Of a stretch of 9,055 nucleotides of DNA, positions 1 through 6,567 are shown one piece after another (the first letter of the stretch is position 1; each line of letters starts with the position of its first letter). Below the pieces are notes generated by a model that saw only the letters and a program-made list of their open reading frames with translations, made no database searches and was not told the DNA's origin. The DNA comes from Acidobacteriota bacterium (GTDB lineage: Bacteria; Acidobacteriota; Vicinamibacteria; Vicinamibacterales; CAVVIG01): contig QHWK01000489.1 in NCBI GenBank assembly GCA_003223775.1, positions 1-9,055 of the forward strand. Reading direction: 5' to 3'. The position numbers were made by a program, and so were the translations under genes.

Positions 1-1392
1 GGCGTCTGGACGATGCCGAAGGACAAGCCGTTCGACGCGGCGGATCGCACCACGTGGCCGACGCAGTACCGGCAGGATCTGCCGACCTTCGCGAATATTC
101 CGACCAAGACCGCGGCGCTCTACGTGCAGGACGACTGGCAGGCGCTGCCGGGGCTGACGATCAATCTCGGCCTGCGCTACGACCGCCAGCTCGGATCGTT
201 CAACGAGGACGTGGCGGGCCTGCTCGGCCGGATCGGCGACGTGCTCGGCCCGCAGTTCGCGTCCTTCCCGGTGGCGAACCCGTTCATCGACACGAGCACG
301 CGCGGCGACCGCAACAACGTCGGCCCGCGCGTCGGCGTCGCATGGGACCCGATGAACAACGGCCGCATGAACATCCACGCCGGCTACGGGATGTTCTACG
401 ACAACATGCGCACGCTGCAGAACTTCGGCGAGCTCACGTGGCCGCAGGCGCGCACGATCATCATCTCGAACCCCGCGTATCCCGATCCGCTGCAGGGGCA
501 GTCGCGCGACGCGTTCCTCACGACGGCGGCGCCGAACATCACGGCCTACTCGAACACGCTCGTCAACCCGTACGCGCACCAGTTCGCCGCCGGCGTCACG
601 CGGCAATTCGCGGGCGACTTCGCGATCACCGCCGACGTCACGTCGGTGTGGCGCTACTCCGATCGCGACGACATCGACATCAACCTGCCCGATCAGGCGT
701 CGCGCGCGCGGCCGTTCCCGCAGTTCGCGCGCGTCACCTTCGGCGGCCCGACGTCGAACAACTACTACAAGGCGCTGCTGCTGAAGGTGGACAAGCGGAT
801 GAGCCATCACGTGCAGGCGCTCGTGTCGTACACGCTCGCGAAGGCCGACGACAGCGCGCTGCGCAACGCCGTCGCCGACGTCTACGGCTTCGTCCGCACC
901 GACAGCCCGAGCATCGCCGATCGCCGCCACCGTGTCGTCGCGAGCGGCATCGTCTCGCTGCCCGGCGAGACGCAGGTGTCGGCGATCCTCGATCTGCGAT
1001 CGAGCCTGCCGTTCAACCCGGCGACGACGCTCGACATCAACAACGACGGGTACACGGGCGACACGCCGCGCGGCGTCGCGTTCCGCAGCGGCTGCCGCGA
1101 TCTGAGCCTCGACGCGATCAACACGTTCCGCTCGTCGCGCGGGCTCGCGCCCGTCTCCGACGTCGCCTGCGCCAGTTTCGCGAACCTCGACCTCCGGCTG
1201 TCGAAGTTCTTCCGGATCCAGGACTATCGCTTCGAGTTCATCGCGCAGCTGTTCAACGTCGCGAACCGCGCGAACTTCAACACGCCGATCACGAACCCCG
1301 CGTCGGTCACCTTCGGCGGCGTCAACCAGCTGCTGCCGAACATCAACGCGCCGTCGCGGCAGGTGGAGTTCGCCATACGTTTTCAGTTCTGA
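1..1392 (+). CDS. Oar-like TonB-dependent receptor, C-terminal part (5' truncated)
   Basis: The frame is open from the first base and ends at TGA 1390-1392, giving 463 residues of the C-terminal beta-barrel. There is no plug domain or signal peptide because the gene begins outside the window, so the ATG at 13 is an internal Met and not a start. The protein shows alternating amphipathic strands typical of outer-membrane barrels: ALYVQDDWQ and LGLRYDRQ near the left end, then GPRVGVAWDP, IHAGYGMFYDN, LVSYTLAKADD, ADRRHRVVASG and LFNVANRANFNTP. These are characteristic of the large carboxypeptidase-regulatory/Oar-type receptors. It ends in FAIRFQF, with the terminal Phe used for barrel assembly. 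One long surface loop (residues about 350-395) holds two Cys that could form a disulfide. Role by family: energised uptake, through TonB-ExbBD, of a large ligand across the outer membrane; the ligand cannot be read from sequence. The downstream exported peptidase makes peptides a plausible cargo (inference). Confidence 0.93.
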   Translation, partial: GVWTMPKDKPFDAADRTTWPTQYRQDLPTFANIPTKTAALYVQDDWQALPGLTINLGLRYDRQLGSFNEDVAGLLGRIGDVLGPQFASFPVANPFIDTSTRGDRNNVGPRVGVAWDPMNNGRMNIHAGYGMFYDNMRTLQNFGELTWPQARTIIISNPAYPDPLQGQSRDAFLTTAAPNITAYSNTLVNPYAHQFAAGVTRQFAGDFAITADVTSVWRYSDRDDIDINLPDQASRARPFPQFARVTFGGPTSNNYYKALLLKVDKRMSHHVQALVSYTLAKADDSALRNAVADVYGFVRTDSPSIADRRHRVVASGIVSLPGETQVSAILDLRSSLPFNPATTLDINNDGYTGDTPRGVAFRSGCRDLSLDAINTFRSSRGLAPVSDVACASFANLDLRLSKFFRIQDYRFEFIAQLFNVANRANFNTPITNPASVTFGGVNQLLPNINAPSRQVEFAIRFQF

Positions 1393-1410
1393 CGATCGGC
1401 GGAATCACCG

Positions 1411-1521
1411 TCATGGCTGGATGGCTGATGGCTGATGGCATATGGCCGATGATCAATGGCGTATGCCCGATGCCTCCATCCGCCATCAACCTCATGCCAT
1501 CAGCTATCCGCCATCAGCCAT
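1411..1521. repeat. GATGGC-rich imperfect inverted repeat running into the M14 start codon
   Basis: The spacer after the receptor is built from variants of GCTGATGGC on the left and GCCATCAGC on the right. Exact pairings seen: GCTGATGGCAT at 1431-1441 with ATGCCATCAGC at 1494-1504, and ATGGCTGATGG at 1421-1431 with CCATCAGCCAT at 1511-1521. The outer arm at 1413-1419 can also pair with 1515-1521. The right arm contains the A and T of the ATG at 1520, so a folded transcript would hide the start of the next gene. No T-run follows, so this is not a typical intrinsic terminator. It looks like an intergenic repeat family element rather than unique sequence; function unknown. Confidence 0.8.
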
Positions 1522-3880
1522 GACACGAATCAGTGTTCTTATCGCGATCGTTCTCGCAGGCGCGGTTGGGCGGACGGCGCCCGGTGACGCCGTCTCGCCG
1601 GCCGCGCTCGGCGACCTCTTCAAGCCGGGCGGCGCGCTCCAGGATCGCAACGGCGACGGCGCGATCGATTTCGTCGACGTGCGCATCGTGCTCGCCGACG
1701 AGCCGACCGCCGGCGAGCTTGCGGCCGCAGCGGACGTCGCCGCGCGGCTCGGCTACGAGACGTCCGCGATGGACCTGCCGGTGCCGCGCGGCGCCACCGC
1801 GGGCGACGCCGCGTTCTCGATCTACATCGGCGCGAAGGCGCTCGCGCAGGCCGGTGCGTCGGCGGATGCGATTGGCGTCGGCGCGCTGAAGGCCGGCGAC
1901 GGCGCCGTCGCGTCGTTCGTCAGCGGCGGCCGGCGCGGCGTCGCCGTGCTCGGCGGCGACGAAGCGGGGCTCGAATCGGCGGCGGTGATGCTAGGCGGCC
2001 ATCTGCCGTACGTCGGCGATCAGAAGAGCGCGACGACCGACAAAATCGCGGACGAGGTCCGGCAATTCCTGACTGGAAAGGGCGTCGACGTCACCTCGAC
2101 GACGGTGCCGGTCGTCCACGTGCGCGCGAACGTCGACGGTGTCGAACGCGTGGTCGCCGTCGTGCAGCTCGCAGGCGGCGAGGTCGTGAAGGCGCAGGTG
2201 GCGCTGAACCAGTTCAAGGCGACGAGCGCGCGAGACCCGAAGCGCGCGCTGTCGTATCCGAGCGTACGCACGCTGCAGGTGCGCCTTCGCGCGGCGGGAT
2301 CGAGCGGCGCCTCGGTCGATCTTCCACGCGCGCCTGCGGCCGCCGACACCGCGGCCGCGGCGCCACCCGCGCGGCGCCCGGGCGGCGGCGCGAAAGAGAA
2401 TTTCGATCTCTCGACCTTCTACGCCATCGACGGCGCGCTGGCCGATACCGACAACAACCTGATTCCCGATCGCGTCGACGTCCTGCTCAGCGCCGACGGC
2501 GACGGCACCAGCGGCGTCGTGGATCTGGGCGCGCGCCTCGGCCTGGAGTCCACCGGCATCTCGCTGCCGATCGCGCGGACCGCATCGTCGCTCGGCGCGC
2601 CGGCGAGCGAGCCGATCCTCGTGCTGATCGGCACGTCGCATCCCATCGTCGAGCAGTTGATCAAAGACGGGAAATGGACGCGGCCGGCGCTCCAGCCGGG
2701 CGAGGGCCTGATTCAGATTGTGAAGAAGGCGTTCGGCGAGAAGAGCGCGCTCGTCGTCACCGGCGGCGACGCCGCGGGCGTCAGCCGCGCCGTCGATCAA
2801 CTCGCGCAGCGCTTCCCCCACATCTGGCAGCGCGGCAAGGATCGTACGACGCTCGACGACGTCGAGGACGACGTGCGGCGATTCATCGGCGGACGGTCGC
2901 CGGCGGGCCAGGCGGCGGCAAGCCTGTACAAGCTCGAAAAGCTCGCCGATCAGTTGAAGGACAAGCCGCTCGCGTCGGCGCACGTGAAGGTGTTCGTCGA
3001 GAAAGCCGCCGACGGGCTCGCCGACGCGGTGAAGCAGACGGCGGCCGCGCGCATCGCGGCGCCGTCGATCGCCGTCGACGTGCAGAATCTCGACGTGCAG
3101 AAGGGGCGTTCGCTCGTGAACGATGAGTTCACGATTCCGTCCGAGGTGGACGATTTCTGGTCGCGGCTGCGCACGCGCGTCGTCCCCGCGGTGAAGAGGC
3201 GCGCGGCCGTCACAGTGGAGGCGCGGCTCAGCGAACCGCCCGAAGTCCGGAGTCGAATCGAGGAGCAGGCGCGCGCAGAGCTGCTGAAAGCGGGCGCGGA
3301 CGAGGCGAACACCCGAGTCACCGTGCTATCGGCGTACAAGCAAGGCTACAGCTGGCTGTACGACGTCGTCCGTCCGGCGCTGGCGGGGAAACCGATCGAT
3401 CGGATCACGATCAGGTTCGCGGAGATCGGTCCGCCGCCCGGATGGAAGCAGCAGGGGATGTTCGCCCCGACGCGGTGGCTGCTCGAGCTCTACCCGATCG
3501 ACGAGGTCCTCGCGTCCGAGCTGAAGCTCGATCTCGCACGGATTCATTTCGAGAAGGCGCCGATCGGATCGCCGGCGTACGAAGTGATTGCGACGGCGAA
3601 CGATGGCGGCGAGCTGTTGCGGCGCACGTTCGAGCCGGCGGTCGTCGAGCGCGCGTTCTTCGATCGCTTCCCGGAGTACGAGCGCGTACGCGTCACGACG
3701 GGCTGGATCAAGGCGGAAGTCGGCGGCCGCGCGGCGATCGACGAGCGGATCGAGACCGATCCCGAGCGCTTCTGGGATCACTTCCAGTCGACGACGCTTC
3801 CCGCGCTCTACGAACATGCTCCTCCACCGAGGCGCTGCACGAGGAGATCTACTTCAACACGCTCCACTTCTTCGACGTGA
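1520..3880 (+). CDS. Exported M14-type peptidase, N-terminal part (frame broken near 3817)
   Basis: The start is placed at ATG 1520 because a signal peptide begins there (MTRISVLIAIVLAGAVG), while an in-frame ATG at 1442 would add 26 residues of translated repeat. The ATG has no Shine-Dalgarno and is part of the repeat. The product is 786 residues. Residues 42-53 read DRNGDGAIDFVD, an EF-hand/dockerin-like Ca loop, and 309-320 read DTDNNLIPDRVD. Each opens a module of about 140-150 residues ending in similar text (VLGGDEAGLESA with DEVRQFLTG, against VTGGDAAGVSRA with DDVRRFIGG), so the region is an internal duplication. An Ala/Pro/Gly linker lies between them (about 278-300). The rest (about 460-766) is alpha/beta sequence preceding the catalytic domain. 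True homology ends at LPALYEH (about 3817); the last 21 residues up to TGA 3878-3880 are out-of-frame text rich in Arg/Ser/Thr. The peptidase function is inferred from the continuation in the +1 frame. This ORF alone has no zinc site. Confidence 0.8.
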   Translation: MTRISVLIAIVLAGAVGRTAPGDAVSPAALGDLFKPGGALQDRNGDGAIDFVDVRIVLADEPTAGELAAAADVAARLGYETSAMDLPVPRGATAGDAAFSIYIGAKALAQAGASADAIGVGALKAGDGAVASFVSGGRRGVAVLGGDEAGLESAAVMLGGHLPYVGDQKSATTDKIADEVRQFLTGKGVDVTSTTVPVVHVRANVDGVERVVAVVQLAGGEVVKAQVALNQFKATSARDPKRALSYPSVRTLQVRLRAAGSSGASVDLPRAPAAADTAAAAPPARRPGGGAKENFDLSTFYAIDGALADTDNNLIPDRVDVLLSADGDGTSGVVDLGARLGLESTGISLPIARTASSLGAPASEPILVLIGTSHPIVEQLIKDGKWTRPALQPGEGLIQIVKKAFGEKSALVVTGGDAAGVSRAVDQLAQRFPHIWQRGKDRTTLDDVEDDVRRFIGGRSPAGQAAASLYKLEKLADQLKDKPLASAHVKVFVEKAADGLADAVKQTAAARIAAPSIAVDVQNLDVQKGRSLVNDEFTIPSEVDDFWSRLRTRVVPAVKRRAAVTVEARLSEPPEVRSRIEEQARAELLKAGADEANTRVTVLSAYKQGYSWLYDVVRPALAGKPIDRITIRFAEIGPPPGWKQQGMFAPTRWLLELYPIDEVLASELKLDLARIHFEKAPIGSPAYEVIATANDGGELLRRTFEPAVVERAFFDRFPEYERVRVTTGWIKAEVGGRAAIDERIETDPERFWDHFQSTTLPALYEHAPPPRRCTRRSTSTRSTSST

Positions 3881-3882
3881 TG
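3816..3882 (+). other. Frame break joining two halves of the M14 gene; TGATG stop-start overlap
   Basis: Protein-like sequence moves from one frame (ending LPALYEH, His codon 3815-3817) to the frame one base back (SSTEALHEEIYFN from 3820). Both frames are open here, so neither shows an early stop. No X-XXY-YYZ slippery heptamer is visible, so programmed slippage is not supported. The first frame stops with TGA at 3878-3880, which shares its A with an ATG at 3880-3882 in the second frame. That arrangement could allow translational coupling. Related M14 proteins, as I remember the family, carry extra residues between these two motifs, so an out-of-frame deletion is more likely than a single-base change. 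A sequencing or assembly error remains possible. Confidence 0.75.
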
Positions 3883-5625
3883 GGGCGCTTCACGCGCGGG
3901 GCGCCGCTCACGTATCCGGGCCGCGTGATTCCGATCGTGCGCGCAAAGGCGGACGGCAAGGCGGGGCAGGCGAAGATCTCGCTCACCGGCTTCGACGCGC
4001 CGCGGCCGTCGGTCGTCGTCGAGTACGTCGAGACGGGCGGCCGAACCGGAGTCGTGCGGCTCGACGTGCCGAGAGTCGCCGTCGATCGTCCGCAGACGCT
4101 CGCGGCGACCGTGCGCGCCGGACGGGACGGCGTCGATCGCCTCGACCTCCGCGTGAAGGTGGACACGGAGAAGGACGAGCGCGAATCGCTCGCCCAGCGC
4201 GCGGACGAGCGCCGCGTGGACACGACGATCATGTCGGCCGAGGAAGCGCAGGCCCTCTTCGCGAACCTCGGCCGGCTGCGCGCCGCCGGACTCTATCGCG
4301 ACGCGCTCGCGTATCACGATCTCGGCGCGCTGCGCGTCACGATCGCGTGGGAGCACGAGAGCAAGCCGCGAACTGAAGTCGTCGCCGCGCTCGATCCGAA
4401 CGGCGTGGCCGCGCCGTTTCCCGACATTCGACGGGCGGCCAACCTAGGGGCCGGCCTCCAGGCCGGCCCGGCGCCGCTCGTGCAGTGGGACACGCCGATT
4501 CCGCCGCCCGAAGCCGCGCAGATCCTCGCGAGGATGTCGACCTTCAAAGAGGCGACCGTTTACAAAGTCGGCGAGAGCTATCTCGGCAAAGACGTCTGGG
4601 CGATGGATCTGATGCCGCCGATCGAGGCGTCGCACTGGTCGCAGGCGAAGCAGACGACCATGAAGCCGACGATCGTCTACTCGGCGCGGCAGCACGCGAA
4701 CGAGGTGTCGTCGACGAGCCACGTGCTGAAGATGGCCGAGCTGCTGCTCACTGATCCCGCGTATCACGACAAGCTGAACAAGGTGAACGTCGTCGTTCAC
4801 CCGATCACCAACGCCGACGGCGCGCAGCTCGCCTACGACCTGCAGAAGATCACGCCGAATCAGATGCTGCACGCCGGTTATCTCGGCGCGCTCGGCGTGG
4901 ATGTCACGTCCGCGCAGTGGGACGCCGATCCGTTGTATCCCGAGAGCGGCATCCGCCCGAAGATCTGGCGCACGTGGCGGCCGGACATCTTCCTGAACCC
5001 GCACGGTTATCCGTCCCACGAATGGGTGCAGATCTTCTCGGAGTATGCGGCGTGGGTGCGCACGCGCTCGGTCGAGACGCGCGACTACTGGACGATGCGC
5101 GGCTGGTGGATGCCGGGCTTCGGCTGGCTCGACGATGCGCGGTATCCGCGGCACAAGGACGAGCAGATGAAGCTGCTCGCGATGATCACCGACTACGCGA
5201 AGCAGGCGCCGGGCACGGTTGCGCTGAACGAGCGCGCGTACGCGCGCTACAAGCGCTACAGCTTCGACTTCGATCAGAAGAACTTCAAGCTCGATTTCAC
5301 GAACGGCGTGCTGATCTACAAGTCGATCAAGGGCGCGCGCGCGAACCCGCAGAGCCAGGATTTCATGACGCGCAACCCGCACGTGACGATCTGGGACGGC
5401 GTCACCGAGGCGCCCGACGAGACCGCGCGCGGCGACTGGCTGAAGCTCGTTGCGAACGCCGGCCTGCAGTGGGACAAGGCGATCCTCGAATACCTCGTGC
5501 AGGGTCATCACGACGTGGAGCGCAAGATCGAACCGTTCTGGAACGGCGTCACTCTGACGATGAACCGGCCGCGGCCGCCGAAGTCGGCGAAAGATCACGA
5601 TGAGCAGCCGACGACGCCCGAGTAG
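3880..5625 (+). CDS. M14 zinc carboxypeptidase-like catalytic part (3' half of the split gene)
   Basis: Homologous sequence in this frame begins at about 3820 (SSTEALHEEIYFN). The first ATG usable as a separate start is 3880 (MGRFTRGAP), giving 581 residues; there is no Shine-Dalgarno, and only the overlap with the upstream TGA supports initiation here. An intact ancestor would be about 1367 residues counted from 1520. The M14 zinc motif HxxE is seen as QHANE (His codon 4693, Glu codon 4702). NADGA follows, like the family's NPDG segment. The third zinc ligand is probably one of the two His in NPHGYPSHEW (codons 5002 and 5017). The catalytic Glu is not certain; GVTEAPDE (from 5401) is a candidate. 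Family role: zinc-dependent removal of C-terminal residues from peptides. Export depends on the signal peptide in the upstream ORF, so this half alone would stay in the cytoplasm. A palindromic insert interrupts the segment before the catalytic domain. The C-terminus is a polar Pro/Lys/Asp-rich tail. Confidence 0.8.
   Translation: MGRFTRGAPLTYPGRVIPIVRAKADGKAGQAKISLTGFDAPRPSVVVEYVETGGRTGVVRLDVPRVAVDRPQTLAATVRAGRDGVDRLDLRVKVDTEKDERESLAQRADERRVDTTIMSAEEAQALFANLGRLRAAGLYRDALAYHDLGALRVTIAWEHESKPRTEVVAALDPNGVAAPFPDIRRAANLGAGLQAGPAPLVQWDTPIPPPEAAQILARMSTFKEATVYKVGESYLGKDVWAMDLMPPIEASHWSQAKQTTMKPTIVYSARQHANEVSSTSHVLKMAELLLTDPAYHDKLNKVNVVVHPITNADGAQLAYDLQKITPNQMLHAGYLGALGVDVTSAQWDADPLYPESGIRPKIWRTWRPDIFLNPHGYPSHEWVQIFSEYAAWVRTRSVETRDYWTMRGWWMPGFGWLDDARYPRHKDEQMKLLAMITDYAKQAPGTVALNERAYARYKRYSFDFDQKNFKLDFTNGVLIYKSIKGARANPQSQDFMTRNPHVTIWDGVTEAPDETARGDWLKLVANAGLQWDKAILEYLVQGHHDVERKIEPFWNGVTLTMNRPRPPKSAKDHDEQPTTPE
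4444..4470. repeat. In-frame GC palindrome (REP-like hairpin) inside the M14 gene
   Basis: Perfect inverted repeat GGGCCGGCCT (4448-4457), CC loop, AGGCCGGCCC (4460-4469), preceded by CTAG at 4444-4447. It is translated as a small Gly/Ala-rich stretch (LGAGLQAGPA) between FPDIRRAAN and the start of the peptidase domain (LVQWDTPIPPPEAAQIL). Its low complexity differs from the neighbouring coding text. It would form a very stable 10-bp stem with a 2-nt loop in RNA or single-stranded DNA. It could be a short inserted palindromic repeat kept because its length preserves the frame; chance in GC-rich coding DNA is the alternative. Confidence 0.6.
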
Positions 5626-5641
5626 GTCGGGAGGGGCCTCG

Positions 5642-5704
5642 CCTGGCGGGCCTGGCAGGCCTGGCGGGTCAGGCAGGCCTGGTGGGTCAGGTGGGTCGGG
5701 TGGG
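5642..5704 (+). repeat. 9-nt tandem repeat array (YCNGGYRGG x7) before pxpA
   Basis: Seven consecutive 9-nt units can be read: CCTGGCGGG, CCTGGCAGG, CCTGGCGGG, TCAGGCAGG, CCTGGTGGG, TCAGGTGGG, TCGGGTGGG. The array fills most of the 83-nt gap between the M14 stop and the pxpA start and ends 4 nt before ATG 5709. Because 9 is a multiple of 3, it reads as open Gly-x-x tripeptides in the pxpA frame. The same unit recurs at 8994-9055 in the opposite strand. Confidence 0.9.
5684..5704 (+). promoter_or_regulatory. Potential G-quadruplex in the pxpA leader, over the ribosome site
   Basis: Four GGG runs at 5684-5686, 5693-5695, 5698-5700 and 5702-5704, with loops of 6, 2 and 1 nt, satisfy the canonical G3 with 1-7 nt loop pattern on the sense strand. 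The last run is 4 nt from ATG 5709, so the same G-rich sequence is the only candidate ribosome-binding site. Formation in RNA would compete with translation initiation. The fold is predicted from pattern only. Confidence 0.5.
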
Positions 5705-5708
5705 TGGT

Positions 5709-6470
5709 ATGCGGATCGATATCAATTCCGATCTCGGTGAATCCTTCGGCGCGTATTCGATCGGCCACGACGTCGGCCTGATGAAGGCGATCACGTCGGC
5801 GAACATCGCCGCCGGATTTCACGCCGGCGATCCGTCGGTGCTGCGCGAGACGATCCGGCTCGCAAAGGCGAACGGCGTCGCCGTCGGCGCGCACCCTGGC
5901 TTCCCCGATCTCGTCGGCTTCGGGCGCCGCGAGCTGAACGTCACGCCGAAGGAAGCCGAAGACATGGTCCTCTATCAAATCGCGGCGGTTGCCGGCGTCG
6001 CGGCGGCCGAGGGCGTGCGCGTGCAGCACGTGAAGCCCCACGGCGCCCTGTTCAACATGGCGGTGCGCAACGCGGAGCTCTCGGCGGCGATCGCGCGCGC
6101 CGTCGCCGCGTTCGATCGCGCGCTGATTCTCTTCGGCCTGCCGGGATCCGAGATTCTCTCGGCCGGCACGGCGGCCGGCCTCCGCGTCGCCGCCGAAGTG
6201 TTCGCGGACCGCGCGTACGAGCCGGATGGTTCGCTCGCCTCGCGCCGCAAGCCGGGCTCCGTGATCCACGACGCCGACGCCGTCGTCACGCGCGCCGTCC
6301 GCATGGTGAAAGACGGGATGGTCGTCGCGATCGACGGATCGACCGTGAACCTCGACGCCGACACGATCTGCGTCCACGGGGATACGCCGGGCTCCGATGC
6401 GCTCGCCGCGAAGATTCGCGCCGGCCTCGAGGCCGCCGGCATCAGCGTACGCGCGATCGGCGCAGCCTGA
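5709..6470 (+). CDS. pxpA: LamB/YcsF family protein, 5-oxoprolinase subunit A (PxpA)
   Basis: 253 residues, the usual family length, from ATG 5709 to TGA 6468-6470. This start is preferred over an in-frame GTG at 5682 because MRIDINSDLGES matches the family N-terminus and the upstream codons are tandem repeat. Motifs in order: NSDLGESFG (6-14), ANIAAGFHAGDP (31-42), GAHPGFPDL (60-68), HVKPHGALFN (107-116), EVFADRAYEPDGS (163-175), VHGDTP (222-227). These are the conserved polar residues of the TIM-like barrel. PxpA works with PxpB and PxpC in ATP-dependent opening of 5-oxoproline to glutamate. Neither partner is in the window; the next gene is a transporter. Residue 35 is Ala where the E. coli protein, as I recall it, has Cys (ANIACGFHAGD). 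This may mark a subfamily rather than a defect, because all other motifs are intact. It probably acts in the cytoplasm, as no signal peptide is present. Confidence 0.92.
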   Translation: MRIDINSDLGESFGAYSIGHDVGLMKAITSANIAAGFHAGDPSVLRETIRLAKANGVAVGAHPGFPDLVGFGRRELNVTPKEAEDMVLYQIAAVAGVAAAEGVRVQHVKPHGALFNMAVRNAELSAAIARAVAAFDRALILFGLPGSEILSAGTAAGLRVAAEVFADRAYEPDGSLASRRKPGSVIHDADAVVTRAVRMVKDGMVVAIDGSTVNLDADTICVHGDTPGSDALAAKIRAGLEAAGISVRAIGAA

Positions 6471-6484
6471 TTTCAGAACGCGAC

Positions 6485-6530
6485 GCCTCTCATCGTTTCA
6501 TCTCCTCGCGCCGGGATGTGAAATGGAGGC
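6485..6530 (+). other. Possible bulged hairpin between pxpA and the MFS gene
   Basis: GCCTC at 6485-6489 can pair with GAGGC at 6526-6530, and CAT-CGT-TTCA at 6491-6500 with TGAAATG at 6519-6525 if three bases are bulged. There is no U-run after it, so it is not a standard terminator. It covers the alternative MFS start at 6523. It may be a processing or attenuation structure, or chance. Confidence 0.3.
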
Positions 6531-6567
6531 GCAAACCGGCTCAGACCGATTAGGATCGGCTCGTCAG

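Noticed and set aside
54..1523. Long plus-strand open frame of 489 codons overlapping the receptor
   Set aside because: Its product is Arg/Ala/Pro-rich low complexity with no family motif; the receptor frame has clear barrel strands and a C-terminal Phe.
1991..2983. Minus-strand open frame of 330 codons
   Set aside because: Arg/Ala-rich shadow of the M14 gene caused by third-position GC bias; no motif or start signal.
3810..3830. Programmed -1 ribosomal frameshift in the M14 gene
   Set aside because: No slippery heptamer and no evident downstream pseudoknot; a deletion or sequence error explains the break better.
4444..5598. Minus-strand open frame of 384 codons opposite the zinc-site region
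   Set aside because: The opposite strand carries the HxxE and NPHG motifs of an M14 peptidase; this frame is rich in Arg, Val and His without any recognisable domain.
5642..5704. CRISPR array
   Set aside because: Units are 9 nt and directly adjacent, with no spacers; this is a minisatellite.
5595..6377. Minus-strand open frame of 260 codons opposite pxpA
   Set aside because: pxpA is complete and conserved; the N-terminal part of this frame is translated repeat (THPTHLTHQ-like).
6423..6434. Palindrome GGCCTCGAGGCC in pxpA, similar to the M14 hairpin
   Set aside because: It encodes a normal C-terminal helix of PxpA (AGLEAAG), so the palindrome is probably codon chance. It also cautions against overreading the 4448-4469 hairpin.
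6546..6559. Small stem CCGAT/ATCGG around the AGGA before the MFS start
   Set aside because: Only five base pairs; too weak to claim as a control element.
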